This document shows positions 29,974 to 40,159 of a DNA stretch of 64,000 nt, in pieces. The first letter of the stretch is position 1, and each line of letters starts with the position of its first letter. Source of the stretch: Novosphingobium sp. FSW06-99 (lineage in GTDB: Bacteria; Pseudomonadota; Alphaproteobacteria; Sphingomonadales; Sphingomonadaceae); contig NZ_KQ954259.1 of assembly GCF_001519065.1 (NCBI RefSeq), positions 35,137 through 99,136 on the forward strand, written 5' to 3'. Both the position numbers and the translations under genes were made by a program. The notes beneath the pieces are model-generated. The model was not told where the DNA came from and ran no database searches. It saw only the letters and a list, made by a program, of their open reading frames with translations.

Positions 29974-30846
29974 GTGAGGGTGACGCGATTCCAACACTTT
30001 GCCGCGATCGACTGGTCGGGCGCGGCGGGCGAGCGCCAGCGCGGGATTGCGGTCGCCATCTGCGCCGCGGGTGATGCGGCGCCCGCGCTGATCGGTGCAG
30101 GCGCGGTGTGGTCGCGGGCGCGGGTGCGCGACTGGTTGCGCGACGATTTGCCGCCCGACACACTGGTCGGGATGGATCTGGGCATTTCGCTGCCGTTTGC
30201 CGATGCGGGCGCGTTCTTCCCCGGCTGGACCGACAGCCCCGCCGATGCTCATGCGCTGTGGGCGCTGGTCGACCGGATGGCCACCGATGATGCGCATCTG
30301 GCGGTCACCAGCTTTGTCGACCATCCCGAAGTGGCCCGCCATTTCCGCCGCCACGGCGGGCGCCAGGGCGACCGGTTTGTGCCGGGGCGCGGCCGCATGC
30401 GCGTGACCGAGCGCGCGCAGGAAGCAATCGGCTGCCAGCCCACCAGCAATTTCAACCTGGTCGGCGCCGCACAAGTCGGCAAATCGAGCCTGACCGGGAT
30501 GCGCGTGCTCCATGCCTTGCGCGGGCGCATTCCGGTCTGGCCGATCGACCCCCTGCCCGCCACCGGCGCGATGATCTGCGAAATCTACACCACCATTGCC
30601 GCGATGGCCGCCGGACGCACCGCAGGCCGGTCAAAGATCCGCACCGGCGTCGAACTCGACACCGCGCTGGCACACCTGCACAGCCGCCCGTTCGGCCATC
30701 AGGGCCCGATCGACGATCACACCAGCGATGCCGTGATCACCGCCGCCTGGCTGCGCCACGCCGCGCCAGACCCCGCGCTGTGGCACCCGGCCCTGCTGAC
30801 CGAAGAAATTGCCGCAACCGAGGGCTGGACCTTTGGCGCCCGATAA
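29974..30846 (+). CDS. conserved-looking protein with an RNase H-like acidic pattern
   Basis: I do not recognise a named family. The 290-residue protein begins with a strand pattern RFQHFAAIDWSG, has a second acidic strand TLVGMDLGISLPF near residue 65, and near the end DDHTSDAVITAAW. Asp residues in the first, a central and the C-terminal element, the last with a D-A-x-x-x-A pattern, recall the RNase H-like fold, including DUF429 proteins. No signal peptide or membrane span is present. GTG at 29974 or a GTG six bases later could be the start; the second is nearer to GGTGAGG. It ends 25 bases before tRNA-Thr. Confidence 0.75.
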   Translation: MRVTRFQHFAAIDWSGAAGERQRGIAVAICAAGDAAPALIGAGAVWSRARVRDWLRDDLPPDTLVGMDLGISLPFADAGAFFPGWTDSPADAHALWALVDRMATDDAHLAVTSFVDHPEVARHFRRHGGRQGDRFVPGRGRMRVTERAQEAIGCQPTSNFNLVGAAQVGKSSLTGMRVLHALRGRIPVWPIDPLPATGAMICEIYTTIAAMAAGRTAGRSKIRTGVELDTALAHLHSRPFGHQGPIDDHTSDAVITAAWLRHAAPDPALWHPALLTEEIAATEGWTFGAR

Positions 30847-30871
30847 GGCTATGGGCGCATGCATCTGGAGC

Positions 30872-30946
30872 GCCGGCTTAGCACAGTGGTAGTGCAGCGG
30901 TTTTGTAAACCGAAGGTCGGGGGTTCAAATCCCTCAGCCGGCACCA
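30872..30946 (+). tRNA. tRNA-Thr (anticodon TGT)
   Basis: The acceptor arms GCCGGCT/AGCCGGC pair perfectly, with discriminator A and encoded CCA. The D-arm is GCAC...GTGC, the anticodon loop TTTGTAA gives TGT (threonine), and the T-arm is GGGGG-TTCAAAT-CCCTC. The length is 75 bases with CCA. Confidence 0.96.
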
Positions 30947-31021
30947 ACGCTTCAATACCCCTCGATCCGACGCGGCCGACAGGGCCGTGTGCCTGGCGCC
31001 ATACGCCATCGCGCGCCGGGC

Positions 31022-32497
31022 TCAGGATTGCAGCAACCATGGTTTGGCCCGCGCCTGCACGAATGGCCGGGCGCACGCGCGATCGTGCGTGTCAGGTTCG
31101 GTCAGGGCCTTTGAGACCTGCAGCGGGACCGTGGGCCGCGCGTCCAACACATCGCACCCACCGATGATGCTTGGTGCATACTTGCGGACGGCAAACTGGA
31201 ACGTTTCGGCATAGCGTTCGGCGGTGCGGGCCCAAGTGGTCGGGCGACTGACCTTATAAGCCTTTTCGGCCATGGCGAGCCGCACGCCATCATCGGCAAG
31301 GAGCCCGGCGATCACCCGGCCCAGCCGATCAGGATCGCCAAAGGGCACCAATATGCCCGAGCCATCGCCCAGCAATTCGGCGGCATGCCAATATGGGGTG
31401 GAGACAACCGGACGCCCCATCCCGTGCGAATAGGCCAAAGTGCCCGACGTCATCTGCGCGACGCCCAGGTATGGGGTAACGTAGACATCACACATGGCGA
31501 TGTGTTCAAGCAATTCGGGGCGGTCGACAAAGCGGTTGAGGAAAACCACGTTCCTCTCCAGACCCCGCGCCCGCACTTGCGAGACCAGGCTGTCGCGATA
31601 GGCCTCTCCTGCCTCCCGCAAGAGTTGCGGGTGGGTGGCACCCATGACGACATAGACCGCATGGGGCGCGCTGGCGATGATGGCGGGCATGGCCTCGATC
31701 ATGGTTTCGATGCCTTTACCGGGGCCGAGCAGCCCGAAAGTGAGGATCACCTGGTGATTCTCAAAACCCAGCCGCCGCTTGGCAGGTTCCGGTGGCTCGA
31801 ATGCGGCATCCGGGATGCCATGCGGGATGACGACAATCTTTTCGGCAGCGGCGCCATAAGTTTCGATCAGAATTTCGCGCCCTTTCCGGGCCATCACGAC
31901 AACCCGGGCCGAACGCGAGAGGATGGCCTTCATGACCCTGCGCTGATCCGGGGTCGGCTGATCGAGTACGGTATGGAATGTCGTGACCAGCGGCACCTTG
32001 AGCGCGGCGATCAGACCCAGCACAAGATCCCCCGCAAGGCCACCGTAGATGCCGAATTCGTGCTGAAGGCACACCACGTCAAAGCCGGTGCTGTTGATGA
32101 AGTCGGCCGCTGCGACATACTGTTCGGGCATGTCCTGATCGATGCTAAATCTGACGGGGGGTGGGCACGCGTAATCGCTGCCGGGATCGTGCATGGCGAT
32201 GATGGCGGCTTCGGCAACATCCGGCAACGCGCTCACCGCCAGTTCCAGGTCCGTTGTGAAGGTGGCGATACCACAGCGGCGTGGCAGGGCATTGCCGACA
32301 AAGGCAACCCGAAGGGGATGCGTGCCGATAGTGCTACGCAGTTCGCGGATTGATGATGGCCGTGTCACCGCGCCCGGAAACGGTGTGGAAAGACTGCCGG
32401 TTCGCGTGGCCTTTGGCGTTTCCTCGTGCAGACCATGGAAATTGCTTGGGCGCGGGCCAGCCCGATCTGATTGCAGCTTGCTCGATTTGCCCGCCAT
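31022..32497 (-). CDS. GT4-family glycosyltransferase
   Basis: GT-B transferase of 491 residues, longer than its counterpart at 26.4 kb. After a charged N-terminal extension of about 60 residues comes VAFVGNALPRRCGIATFTTDL, a signature I associate with GT4 enzymes near mannan or oligosaccharide genes. CLQHEFGIYGGLAGD and FHTVLDQPTPDQ follow, then the donor domain with FGLLGPGKGIE and TPYLGVAQMTSGTLAYSHGMGRPVVSTPY. A GAGG box 8 bases before ATG supports the start. It is divergent from the pentose-phosphate operon. Substrate is unknown; the sugar-phosphate neighbours suggest a link to glycan or osmolyte synthesis. Confidence 0.88.
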   Translation of the reverse strand: MAGKSSKLQSDRAGPRPSNFHGLHEETPKATRTGSLSTPFPGAVTRPSSIRELRSTIGTHPLRVAFVGNALPRRCGIATFTTDLELAVSALPDVAEAAIIAMHDPGSDYACPPPVRFSIDQDMPEQYVAAADFINSTGFDVVCLQHEFGIYGGLAGDLVLGLIAALKVPLVTTFHTVLDQPTPDQRRVMKAILSRSARVVVMARKGREILIETYGAAAEKIVVIPHGIPDAAFEPPEPAKRRLGFENHQVILTFGLLGPGKGIETMIEAMPAIIASAPHAVYVVMGATHPQLLREAGEAYRDSLVSQVRARGLERNVVFLNRFVDRPELLEHIAMCDVYVTPYLGVAQMTSGTLAYSHGMGRPVVSTPYWHAAELLGDGSGILVPFGDPDRLGRVIAGLLADDGVRLAMAEKAYKVSRPTTWARTAERYAETFQFAVRKYAPSIIGGCDVLDARPTVPLQVSKALTEPDTHDRACARPFVQARAKPWLLQS

Positions 32498-32815
32498 TTC
32501 AACGCCTCACGCACAAGTGTTTGGTCATAATCGCACGCCCTTGCAGAATGGGACCGTTGGGCGGCGGCCGCAGGGGATCAACCATAAGTATGCGCCGGGG
32601 GCCGAACAGCTTCGGAATCTACGCGATCCTTCGCCTTTGTTCGCGGTCACGCGATCGGCGCACGCGGGGTGATATGGCGCGCGCTGCCGAGCGTCTTGTC
32701 CCGCTGACAAAACAACAGTTTGAGTAGTTTCCGAGGCTGCTGATCGCGATGCACGGCGCGCAGATGTTGGCACTGCAGGGCTTTGGCTCAGAGCCCGGAT
32801 GGGGAGAATTGCCTG
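32498..32815. promoter_or_regulatory. 318-base divergent promoter region
   Basis: No gene is supported here. It must hold promoters for the glycosyltransferase (-) and the pentose-phosphate operon (+). I looked for sigma54 and for GGAAC-N16-CGTT (general stress sigma) patterns and found no clear match. A short GGGCT/AGCCC hairpin (32778-32796) precedes the transketolase ribosome-binding site. Confidence 0.4.
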
Positions 32816-34891
32816 ATGATGGCCGACGCGCAACACGCCCCACTGGATGATCTGGCAATCACGACAATCCGGACCCTGGCCATGGACGCAGTTGAACAGG
32901 CATCGTCTGGCCATCCCGGAACGCCGATGGCGCTGGCCCCGCTTGGCTACACGCTGTGGAGCCGCTTTCTGCGGTATGATCCCGACCAGCCGGATTGGCC
33001 CAACCGCGACCGGTTCGTGTTGTCGGTCGGCCATGCCTCGATGCTGCTCTATGCCCTGCTGCATCTGGCCGGGGTGCGCGAAATGGATGCGCAAGGCGCG
33101 CCGACCGGTGCGCCCGCGGTCAGCCTCGATGACATCCGCGCCTTTCGCCAGCTCGATTCCAAAACGCCGGGTCATCCCGAATACGGGGTGACTACCGGGG
33201 TTGAAGTGACGACCGGCCCGCTGGGGCAAGGCTGTGGCAACAGCGTCGGCATGGCGATCGCGGCGCGGTCGCTGGGCGCACGGTTCAACCGCGAGGACGC
33301 CCGGCTGTTCGACCACGATGTCTATGCGTTGTGCAGCGATGGCGACATGATGGAAGGCGTGTCCGGCGAGGCGGCATCGCTGGCCGGGCATTTGCAGCTC
33401 AGCAACTTGTGCTGGATCTATGACAACAACCACATCACCATCGAAGGCGGTACGTCGCTGGCCTTCAGCGAGGATGTCGCCGCGCGGTTTCGCGCCTATG
33501 GCTGGTCTGTCGTGCATGTCGAGGATGCCAACGACACCGGCGCGATTGCGCGTGCGCTCGACCTGTTCCGGTCGAACCCCGTCGCACCGACCCTGGTCGT
33601 GCTCAACAGCGTGATCGGCTGGGGATCGCCGATTGCCGGAACATCAAAAGCGCACAGCGATGCGATGGGCGCCGAAGTGATCCGCACGACCAAGCGCGCC
33701 TACGGCTGGCCCGAAGACGCGCAGTTCCTGGTGCCCGACGGGGTTGCCGACCAACTGCGATCGGCCATGTCCGCCCGGTCCGCTCCGCTGCGGGCAGCCT
33801 GGGATGACACGCTGGCCCGATATCGCACAAGTCATCCGCAACTGGCGATCGCGCTGGACGAGATCCTGGCGGGCAAACTGCCCGAAGGGTGGGATCACGA
33901 CCTTCCCGGCTTCGCCACCGATGCAACAGGGATTGCGACGCGCGATGCAGGGGGCAAAGTTCTCAATGCCCTGGCCCAACGCATCCCCGGCCTGATCGGC
34001 GGCGCGGCCGATCTGGCGCCCTCGACCAAGACCCATCTTGCCTTTGACGGCGCGGGCGATCTGGAGGCCGACTTTCCCGGCGGCCGCAACATGCATTTCG
34101 GCATTCGCGAACACGCCATGGGCGCGATCGCCAATGGCATGGCGCTGTCGGGTCTGCGCCCGTTCACGGCCACCTTTCTGGTGTTCAGCGACTATATGCG
34201 CCCGCCCATACGGCTTGCCGCGCTGATGCGAATTCCCACGATCTTTGTGTTCACGCACGATTCGATCGGGGTCGGTGAAGACGGGCCGACGCATCAGCCG
34301 GTCGAACAGCTTGCCGCATTGCGGGCAATACCGGGGCTCAACGTCATTCGCCCCGCCGATGCGAACGAGGCGGTAGAAGCCTGGCGGATGGCCCTGCGAC
34401 AGGCGGACGCGCCAAGCTGTCTGATCTTTTCACGCCAGGCGCTGCCGACGATTGACCGCCTGCGCTATGCCCCGGCGGCAGGGCTGGCGCGCGGTGCCTA
34501 TGTGCTGATCGCTGGCAACGACGACACCGACCTGATCCTGCTGGCGACGGGCAGCGAAGTCGCGCTGGTGATCGCCGCGCATGAACGACTGGCGCGCGAA
34601 GGTATCGCATCGCGGGTGGTGTCGATGCCGTCGTGGTCGGTGTTCGACAATCAGGATCGCGCCTATCGCGACCAGGTGCTGCCGCGCGCCGCCCGCGCCC
34701 GGCTGGCGGTGGAACAGGCCGGGCTGTTCGGCTGGGACCGTTATGTCGGCGCCGAAGGCGCGATCATCGGCATGCATTCGTTCGGCAGTTCCGCGCCTTA
34801 CGCCGACCTGCGGGTGAAATATGGCTTTACCGTCGATCACGTGTGCGAACGGGCGCGCGCGCTCCTGGCCGACCAGAAAGAACGATCATGA
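32816..34891 (+). CDS. tkt: transketolase
   Basis: Thiamine-diphosphate enzyme moving two-carbon units between sugar phosphates in the non-oxidative pentose-phosphate pathway. The 691 residues carry SSGHPGTPMALAPLGY, the ThDP motif from GDGDMMEGVSGEAA to YDNNHITIEG, and the pyrimidine-domain block FTHDSIGVGEDGPTHQPVEQLA. GGGGAGA at 801-806 (32801-32806) lies about 9 bases before the ATG at 32816; a TTG at 32783 is in frame but has no such box. Its stop overlaps the next start (ATGA), so it opens a tightly coupled operon. Confidence 0.95.
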   Translation: MMADAQHAPLDDLAITTIRTLAMDAVEQASSGHPGTPMALAPLGYTLWSRFLRYDPDQPDWPNRDRFVLSVGHASMLLYALLHLAGVREMDAQGAPTGAPAVSLDDIRAFRQLDSKTPGHPEYGVTTGVEVTTGPLGQGCGNSVGMAIAARSLGARFNREDARLFDHDVYALCSDGDMMEGVSGEAASLAGHLQLSNLCWIYDNNHITIEGGTSLAFSEDVAARFRAYGWSVVHVEDANDTGAIARALDLFRSNPVAPTLVVLNSVIGWGSPIAGTSKAHSDAMGAEVIRTTKRAYGWPEDAQFLVPDGVADQLRSAMSARSAPLRAAWDDTLARYRTSHPQLAIALDEILAGKLPEGWDHDLPGFATDATGIATRDAGGKVLNALAQRIPGLIGGAADLAPSTKTHLAFDGAGDLEADFPGGRNMHFGIREHAMGAIANGMALSGLRPFTATFLVFSDYMRPPIRLAALMRIPTIFVFTHDSIGVGEDGPTHQPVEQLAALRAIPGLNVIRPADANEAVEAWRMALRQADAPSCLIFSRQALPTIDRLRYAPAAGLARGAYVLIAGNDDTDLILLATGSEVALVIAAHERLAREGIASRVVSMPSWSVFDNQDRAYRDQVLPRAARARLAVEQAGLFGWDRYVGAEGAIIGMHSFGSSAPYADLRVKYGFTVDHVCERARALLADQKERS

Positions 34892-37725
34892 CCAGCACGC
34901 TCAAGGTCCTTGCCGATTCGGGTCAGGGAGTCTGGCTCGATTTCGTCGAGCGGGGCTTTTTACAGGCTGGGGGCCTGCGCAAACTGATCGCCGAAGACGG
35001 CCTGAGCGGCGTCACGTCGAACCCGTCGATCTTTGAACACGCGATAGGCCATGGTGCGAACTATGACGCGGCAATCGACGCGTTTCTGAGGCAAGCCGAT
35101 GCCGCCGTGGTGGATATCTACGAACATCTGGCCATCGGAGACATCGTGACCGCGGCCGACCAGCTACGCACCGTCTATGACCGGCTGGATCGCCGCGACG
35201 GGTATGTCAGCCTCGAAGTATCGCCCTATCTGGCCGATGTCACCGATGCCACGATTGCCGAGGCCCGGCGGCTGTGGGACCGCGTCGCCCGGTCCAATGT
35301 AATGATCAAGGTGCCGGGCACCACTGCGGGCATACCGGCCATCGCCAGGCTGATCGAACAGGGCCTCAACATCAACGTCACGCTGCTGTTTTCGATCCCC
35401 GCCTATATCGCCGTGGCCGAGGCCTATATGACCGGGCTTGAGGCGCGGGTTGCGGTGGGCCAGCCGATTGACGGCATAGCCAGCGTGGCAAGCTTCTTTC
35501 TCAGCCGGATCGACACCAAGATCGATCTCAAGATCGCCGGGTTGCACGCTGGGGGCGATCCGCGGGCGGTCGAGGCGGCAACGCTCGCCGGCAAGATTGC
35601 CATCGCCAGCGCAAAAGTCGCCTATGCCTGGTATCGCGACATGATCGCTGGCGCGCGCTGGCAGGCCCTGGCCGCCAAGGGTGCGATGCCGCAACGGCTG
35701 TTGTGGGCGTCGACCGGCACCAAGAACCCGGAATTCAGCGACATATTGTATGTCGAAAGCCTGATCGGGCCTGACACCGTCAACACGATCCCGCCCAGGA
35801 CCATGGATGCGTTCCGCGACCATGGCCATGTCGCCGCGACGCTGGCCGCCAATCCGGGCGAGGCCAGTGCGCAACTGGCCGAGGCTGCCGCCTTTGGGCT
35901 TGACCTTGATGGCGTGACCGGCGCGCTGGTGACCGATGGCGTCGCGCAGTTTGCGGCCGCAGCCGATGCGCTGCTGGCTGCCGTCGCCGACAAGCGGGCG
36001 GCGTTTCTTGGCGACAGGCTGAACGCGTTGACCAGCGAACTGCCGGTTGCCTTGGCCAAGGCAGTAACCTCCACGCTCGACCGCGCGCGGATCGAGGGGT
36101 GGATACGGCGCCTGTGGCAAGGCGATGCAAGCCTGTGGACGGGCACCGACGAAGCGCATTGGCTGGGTTGGCTGGGCGCAGCAAAGGGCGATCAGGTTGA
36201 TTTTGCGGCGCTCGATACGCTCGCTGCCGACGCCGGAGCCTATGATGATGCGGTCTTGCTGGGGATGGGCGGATCGAGCCTTGGCCCCGAAGTGCTGGGG
36301 CGCATGTTCGGTTCGCCCACCGGCTTTCCACGCCTCCACGTGCTCGACACCAGCGATCCGGCGCAGATCGCCCGCGTCGCCAACGCCATCGACCCGGCGC
36401 GCACGCTGTTTGTCGTGTCGTCCAAATCGGGTTCGACGCTCGAACCTGAAATCCTGCGCGCCTATTTTCAGGGCCTTGTCGCAACGGCGGTTGGCGCGGA
36501 CAAGGCTGGGCGTCAGTTCGTGGCCGTCACCGATCCGGGCACCGATCTTGAAACAATCGCGCAATCGCAGGGATTTTCCCATATCTTCAACGGCGATCCG
36601 GCGATCGGCGGGCGCTATTCGGCGCTGTCGGTGTTCGGCATGGTGCCTGCCGCCATCATCGGCATCGACGTGCGCGGACTGTTTGCGGCGACCCGGGCAA
36701 TGGTGCTGGCCTGCGGGCCTGACGTGCCGCCGCTGGCCAATCCCGGGGTGCAACTGGGGGTCATGCTGGGCGAAGCGGTCCGTGCGGGCCATGACAAGGT
36801 GACGATCATGACCACCACCGAACTGGCCCCGCTGGGGCCGTGGCTGGAACAATTGCTGGGAGAATCGACCGGCAAGCATGGGACCGGCATCGTGCCGATC
36901 GAGGGCGAGCCGCTGGGCGATCCGGCGAAATACGGCCAGGACCGGTTGTTCGTTCATCTGCGCCTGGCCGCAGAGGCCGATGCCGAACAGGACGCTGCGG
37001 TTGCGGCGCTGGTGGACGCAGGGCATCCCGTCATCCGCATCACCCTGGCCCACCCCGGCCTCGTCGCGCAGGAATTGTTTCGCTGGGAAATCGCCACGGC
37101 AATTGCCGGGATCATCATCGGCATTAATCCGTTCGATCAGCCCGATGTAGAGGCCAGCAAGATCGCCACGCGCACGATGGTCGATGCCTATGAGGCGTCG
37201 GGACAGCTCGACACCGGCACACCGGTTTACCAGGACATCGACTATGCGATCTATGCCCCCGCCGACCGGCAAGGGGTGTCCACCGATCTCGATGCGATCC
37301 TGCTGGCACATTTCGGCGCGCTGCGTTCGGGCGATTATGCCGGCACGCTGGCCTATATCGAACGCGATGACGCGCACATCGCCCTGTTGACGCGGCTGCG
37401 GGTGGCGGTTCGCAAGGCCACCGGTGTGGCAACCGTGGTGGGGTTCGGGCCGCGCTTTCTGCATTCGACCGGTCAGGCCTACAAAGGGGGACCGGCGACC
37501 GGCCATTTTCTGGTCGTCACGCGCGATCCGATCGCCGATATAGCCATCCCCGGGCACAAGGCGAGTTTCGGCACGGTCGAATTGGCACAGGCGTTGGGCG
37601 ATATAGCCGTGCTGGCCGCGCGTGGTCGCCAGGTGTTGCGCATCCACTTGCGCGCGCCCGGCCCGCACGGTCTTGAACGTCTGGTTTCGCGGATTGTCAC
37701 ACTGCTGGAAAGGAGCACCACCTAA
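34888..37725 (+). CDS. bifunctional transaldolase / glucose-6-phosphate isomerase
   Basis: A fusion of 945 residues. The N-terminal part (to about residue 365) is a transaldolase, with [11 protein letters not shown] and the Schiff-base lysine in [11 protein letters not shown]. From about residue 400 a phosphoglucose isomerase follows, with [37 protein letters not shown] and [13 protein letters not shown]. Such fusions are known in some acetic acid bacteria and other lineages. It would link fructose-6-phosphate made by transaldolase directly back to glucose-6-phosphate. Both ends overlap neighbours (ATGA with tkt, TAATG with gnd), so stoichiometric translation is implied. Confidence 0.94.
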   Translation: MTSTLKVLADSGQGVWLDFVERGFLQAGGLRKLIAEDGLSGVTSNPSIFEHAIGHGANYDAAIDAFLRQADAAVVDIYEHLAIGDIVTAADQLRTVYDRLDRRDGYVSLEVSPYLADVTDATIAEARRLWDRVARSNVMIKVPGTTAGIPAIARLIEQGLNINVTLLFSIPAYIAVAEAYMTGLEARVAVGQPIDGIASVASFFLSRIDTKIDLKIAGLHAGGDPRAVEAATLAGKIAIASAKVAYAWYRDMIAGARWQALAAKGAMPQRLLWASTGTKNPEFSDILYVESLIGPDTVNTIPPRTMDAFRDHGHVAATLAANPGEASAQLAEAAAFGLDLDGVTGALVTDGVAQFAAAADALLAAVADKRAAFLGDRLNALTSELPVALAKAVTSTLDRARIEGWIRRLWQGDASLWTGTDEAHWLGWLGAAKGDQVDFAALDTLAADAGAYDDAVLLGMGGSSLGPEVLGRMFGSPTGFPRLHVLDTSDPAQIARVANAIDPARTLFVVSSKSGSTLEPEILRAYFQGLVATAVGADKAGRQFVAVTDPGTDLETIAQSQGFSHIFNGDPAIGGRYSALSVFGMVPAAIIGIDVRGLFAATRAMVLACGPDVPPLANPGVQLGVMLGEAVRAGHDKVTIMTTTELAPLGPWLEQLLGESTGKHGTGIVPIEGEPLGDPAKYGQDRLFVHLRLAAEADAEQDAAVAALVDAGHPVIRITLAHPGLVAQELFRWEIATAIAGIIIGINPFDQPDVEASKIATRTMVDAYEASGQLDTGTPVYQDIDYAIYAPADRQGVSTDLDAILLAHFGALRSGDYAGTLAYIERDDAHIALLTRLRVAVRKATGVATVVGFGPRFLHSTGQAYKGGPATGHFLVVTRDPIADIAIPGHKASFGTVELAQALGDIAVLAARGRQVLRIHLRAPGPHGLERLVSRIVTLLERSTT

Positions 37726-38702
37726 TGAAAATCGGCATGATCGGGCTTGGCAAGATGGGCGGCAACCTGACGCGACGCCTGTTGCAAGGTGGCCACGACG
37801 TGGTGGTCTACGATCGCGATGCCGCCGCGATTGCGGATCTGGTCGCGGCAGGCGCGATCGGTGCGACCGGGCTGAGCGATCTGCACGCGCGACTGGGGCC
37901 CGAGGCGGTGGTGTGGATGATGTTGCCCGCAGGCGCGCCGACCGAGGAAACCGTGCTGGCGCTGGCCGGGATTGCCAGGCCGGGCGATGTCATCATCGAT
38001 GGCGGCAACAGCTTCTACAAGGATGATATCCGCCGTGCGCACCTGCTGAAGGCGCAGTCGGTCGCCTATGTCGATGTCGGCACGTCGGGCGGAGTGTGGG
38101 GGTTTGAGCGCGGTTTTTGCATGATGATCGGCGGCGATGACGCGGTCGTACAGCGGCTCGACCCCATTTTTGCCACGCTGGCTCCGGGTCTTGGCGCGAT
38201 TGCGCGCACCCCGGGCCGCCAGACGGACGATGATCGCGCCGAGCGTGGCTATATCCATGCCGGACCGGTCGGCGCGGGGCATTTCGTGAAAATGGTGCAC
38301 AACGGCATCGAATATGGCCTGATGCAGGCCTATGCCGAGGGCTTCGACATTCTGAAGGGCAAAGCGCAGGCCGCTTTGCCCGAGGACGAACGCTATACCA
38401 TCAACCTGACCGACGTCGCCGAAGTGTGGCGGCGCGGCAGTGTCGTCAGTTCGTGGCTGCTGGACCTGAGCGCCATTGCCCTGACCAAAGATGCGACACT
38501 GGCGCAGTTTGATGGCCGTGTCGCGGACAGCGGCGAAGGGCGCTGGACGATCGATGCGGCGATGGAAGAGGCGGTACCGGCCAATGTGCTGAGTGCGGCG
38601 CTGTTTGCCCGCTATCGCTCGCGCGTCGAATCCACGTTTGGCGACAAGCTGCTGTCGGCCATGCGCTTCGGCTTTGGCGGCCACGTCGAAACGCCGCAAT
38701 GA
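37725..38702 (+). CDS. gnd: 6-phosphogluconate dehydrogenase, decarboxylating, short (GndA-like) type
   Basis: Oxidises 6-phosphogluconate to ribulose-5-phosphate and CO2. At 325 residues it belongs to the short class rather than the 470-residue enterobacterial type. The Rossmann motif is [15 protein letters not shown], the second strand ends VVYDRD, whose Asp suggests NAD+ preference, and [13 protein letters not shown] and [19 protein letters not shown] are substrate-site blocks. The ATG overlaps the preceding stop (TAATG) and the stop overlaps zwf (ATGA). Confidence 0.94.
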   Translation: MKIGMIGLGKMGGNLTRRLLQGGHDVVVYDRDAAAIADLVAAGAIGATGLSDLHARLGPEAVVWMMLPAGAPTEETVLALAGIARPGDVIIDGGNSFYKDDIRRAHLLKAQSVAYVDVGTSGGVWGFERGFCMMIGGDDAVVQRLDPIFATLAPGLGAIARTPGRQTDDDRAERGYIHAGPVGAGHFVKMVHNGIEYGLMQAYAEGFDILKGKAQAALPEDERYTINLTDVAEVWRRGSVVSSWLLDLSAIALTKDATLAQFDGRVADSGEGRWTIDAAMEEAVPANVLSAALFARYRSRVESTFGDKLLSAMRFGFGGHVETPQ

Positions 38703-40159
38703 ACGAACCGGTCGCGCCAGCCGCCACGCTGGTGATCTTTGGCGCGATGGGCGATCTGACCAGCCGCCTGCTTGTCCCCGCGCTGGTCAATCTGACTCGC
38801 GACGGGCTGATCGGCGATACGCTGGCGATCATCGGTATCGATCGCGATCTGGCATCGGACGAGGCGTTGCGGGCAAAGCTCGACCGGTTCCATGACGACC
38901 CAGGCGAACCGTCGTGGACACGCGTGCGAGCCCGCTGCACCTATCTCCACGGTGATTTCACCGATCCAGCCACGTTTGCCCGCCTCGCCGAACATCTGCC
39001 CGACGCAGCCGCCAATGTCTGTTTCTATCTGGCGACCACGCCGACGTTCTTTGGCGGGATCATCGATGCGCTGGCCGGTGTGGGCCTGCTGGCGCAGGCT
39101 GGCGGGTTCCGGCGGATCGTCGTTGAAAAACCGTTCGGGCACGATCTGGCCTCTGCCCAGGCGCTCAATGCGCGCATTCTGAAGGTCGCTGACGAATGCC
39201 AGATCTACCGGATCGACCACTTCCTCGGCAAGGAAACCGTCCGCAACATCATGGTCACCCGATTTGGCAACGCCGTGTTCGAATCGCTGTGGAACAACAG
39301 CCATATCGATCATGTCCAGATCACGGCGGCGGAATCGCTGGGTGTGGAGCGGCGAGGCAAGTTCTACGATGCGACCGGCGCGCTGCGCGACATGGTGCCC
39401 AATCATCTGTTCCAGTTGCTGGCGATGATCGGGATGGAGCCGCCCAACAGCTTTGAGGCGGCAGCGATGCGAGCCGAAAAGGCCAAACTGATCGACGCCG
39501 TGCGCGCGCCAACGCCGGCACAGGCAACCACCGATGCCGTGCGCGGTCGCTATCGCGCAGGGCAGGCGCAAGGGCAGGACCTGCCCGACTTTCTGGCCGA
39601 AGACGCGGTCGATCCGGCCAGCCGCACCGAAACCTTCGTTGCGATGAAGCTGATGGTCGACAGTTGGCGCTGGGCCGGGGTGCCGTTCTATCTGCGCACG
39701 GGCAAAGCCCTGAGCGCGCGCGATACCGAAGTGGTGATCGTGTTCAAGCCGGTGCCGTTGGCGTTGTTCCGCGATACCGACGTCACACACCTGGCCCCGA
39801 ACAGGCTGGTCATCCAGGTGCAGCCGGACGAAGCGATCAGCCTCGATTTCATCGCCAAAAAACCCGGCCCGATGGTGGACACGACGCCGGTGTCGATGGT
39901 TTTCAGCTATGCCGACACATTCAGGCCGGGCCACACCACCGGCTATGAGGCGCTGCTTTACGACGTCATGATCGGCGACCAGTCGCTGTTCCAGCGCGCC
40001 GACGAAATCGAAGGCGCCTGGCGCGCGGTGCAACCGTTTCTCGACGCCTGGGCGCAATCGCGCGAGCCACCTGAAGACTATGTCGCCGGAACCTGCGGAC
40101 CGAGCGGGGCAGAGGCGTTGATCGCCCGCGATGGCCGCCAATGGCACGCGCTGGGGTGA
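38699..40159 (+). CDS. zwf: glucose-6-phosphate 1-dehydrogenase
   Basis: First enzyme of the oxidative pentose-phosphate and Entner-Doudoroff routes, giving 6-phosphogluconolactone and NAD(P)H. The 486 residues show the coenzyme motif [24 protein letters not shown] and the active-site RIDHFLGKE. The ATG overlaps the gnd stop. No 6-phosphogluconolactonase gene (pgl) lies in the operon. The next gene begins within or at its stop codon. Confidence 0.96.
   Translation: MNEPVAPAATLVIFGAMGDLTSRLLVPALVNLTRDGLIGDTLAIIGIDRDLASDEALRAKLDRFHDDPGEPSWTRVRARCTYLHGDFTDPATFARLAEHLPDAAANVCFYLATTPTFFGGIIDALAGVGLLAQAGGFRRIVVEKPFGHDLASAQALNARILKVADECQIYRIDHFLGKETVRNIMVTRFGNAVFESLWNNSHIDHVQITAAESLGVERRGKFYDATGALRDMVPNHLFQLLAMIGMEPPNSFEAAAMRAEKAKLIDAVRAPTPAQATTDAVRGRYRAGQAQGQDLPDFLAEDAVDPASRTETFVAMKLMVDSWRWAGVPFYLRTGKALSARDTEVVIVFKPVPLALFRDTDVTHLAPNRLVIQVQPDEAISLDFIAKKPGPMVDTTPVSMVFSYADTFRPGHTTGYEALLYDVMIGDQSLFQRADEIEGAWRAVQPFLDAWAQSREPPEDYVAGTCGPSGAEALIARDGRQWHALG

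Noticed and set aside
30872..30946. tRNA-Thr as a proven attachment site
   Set aside because: I found no second copy of the tRNA 3' end near 40.8-41.1 kb and no integrase in the window.
32498..32815. general stress (EcfG-type) promoter for the pentose-phosphate operon
   Set aside because: No GGAAC-N16/17-CGTT pattern is present on either strand; only partial matches such as GGAAT were seen.
35164..37668. 834-codon open frame on - opposite the transaldolase-isomerase fusion
   Set aside because: No recognisable domain. It reflects codon-position bias of the real gene.
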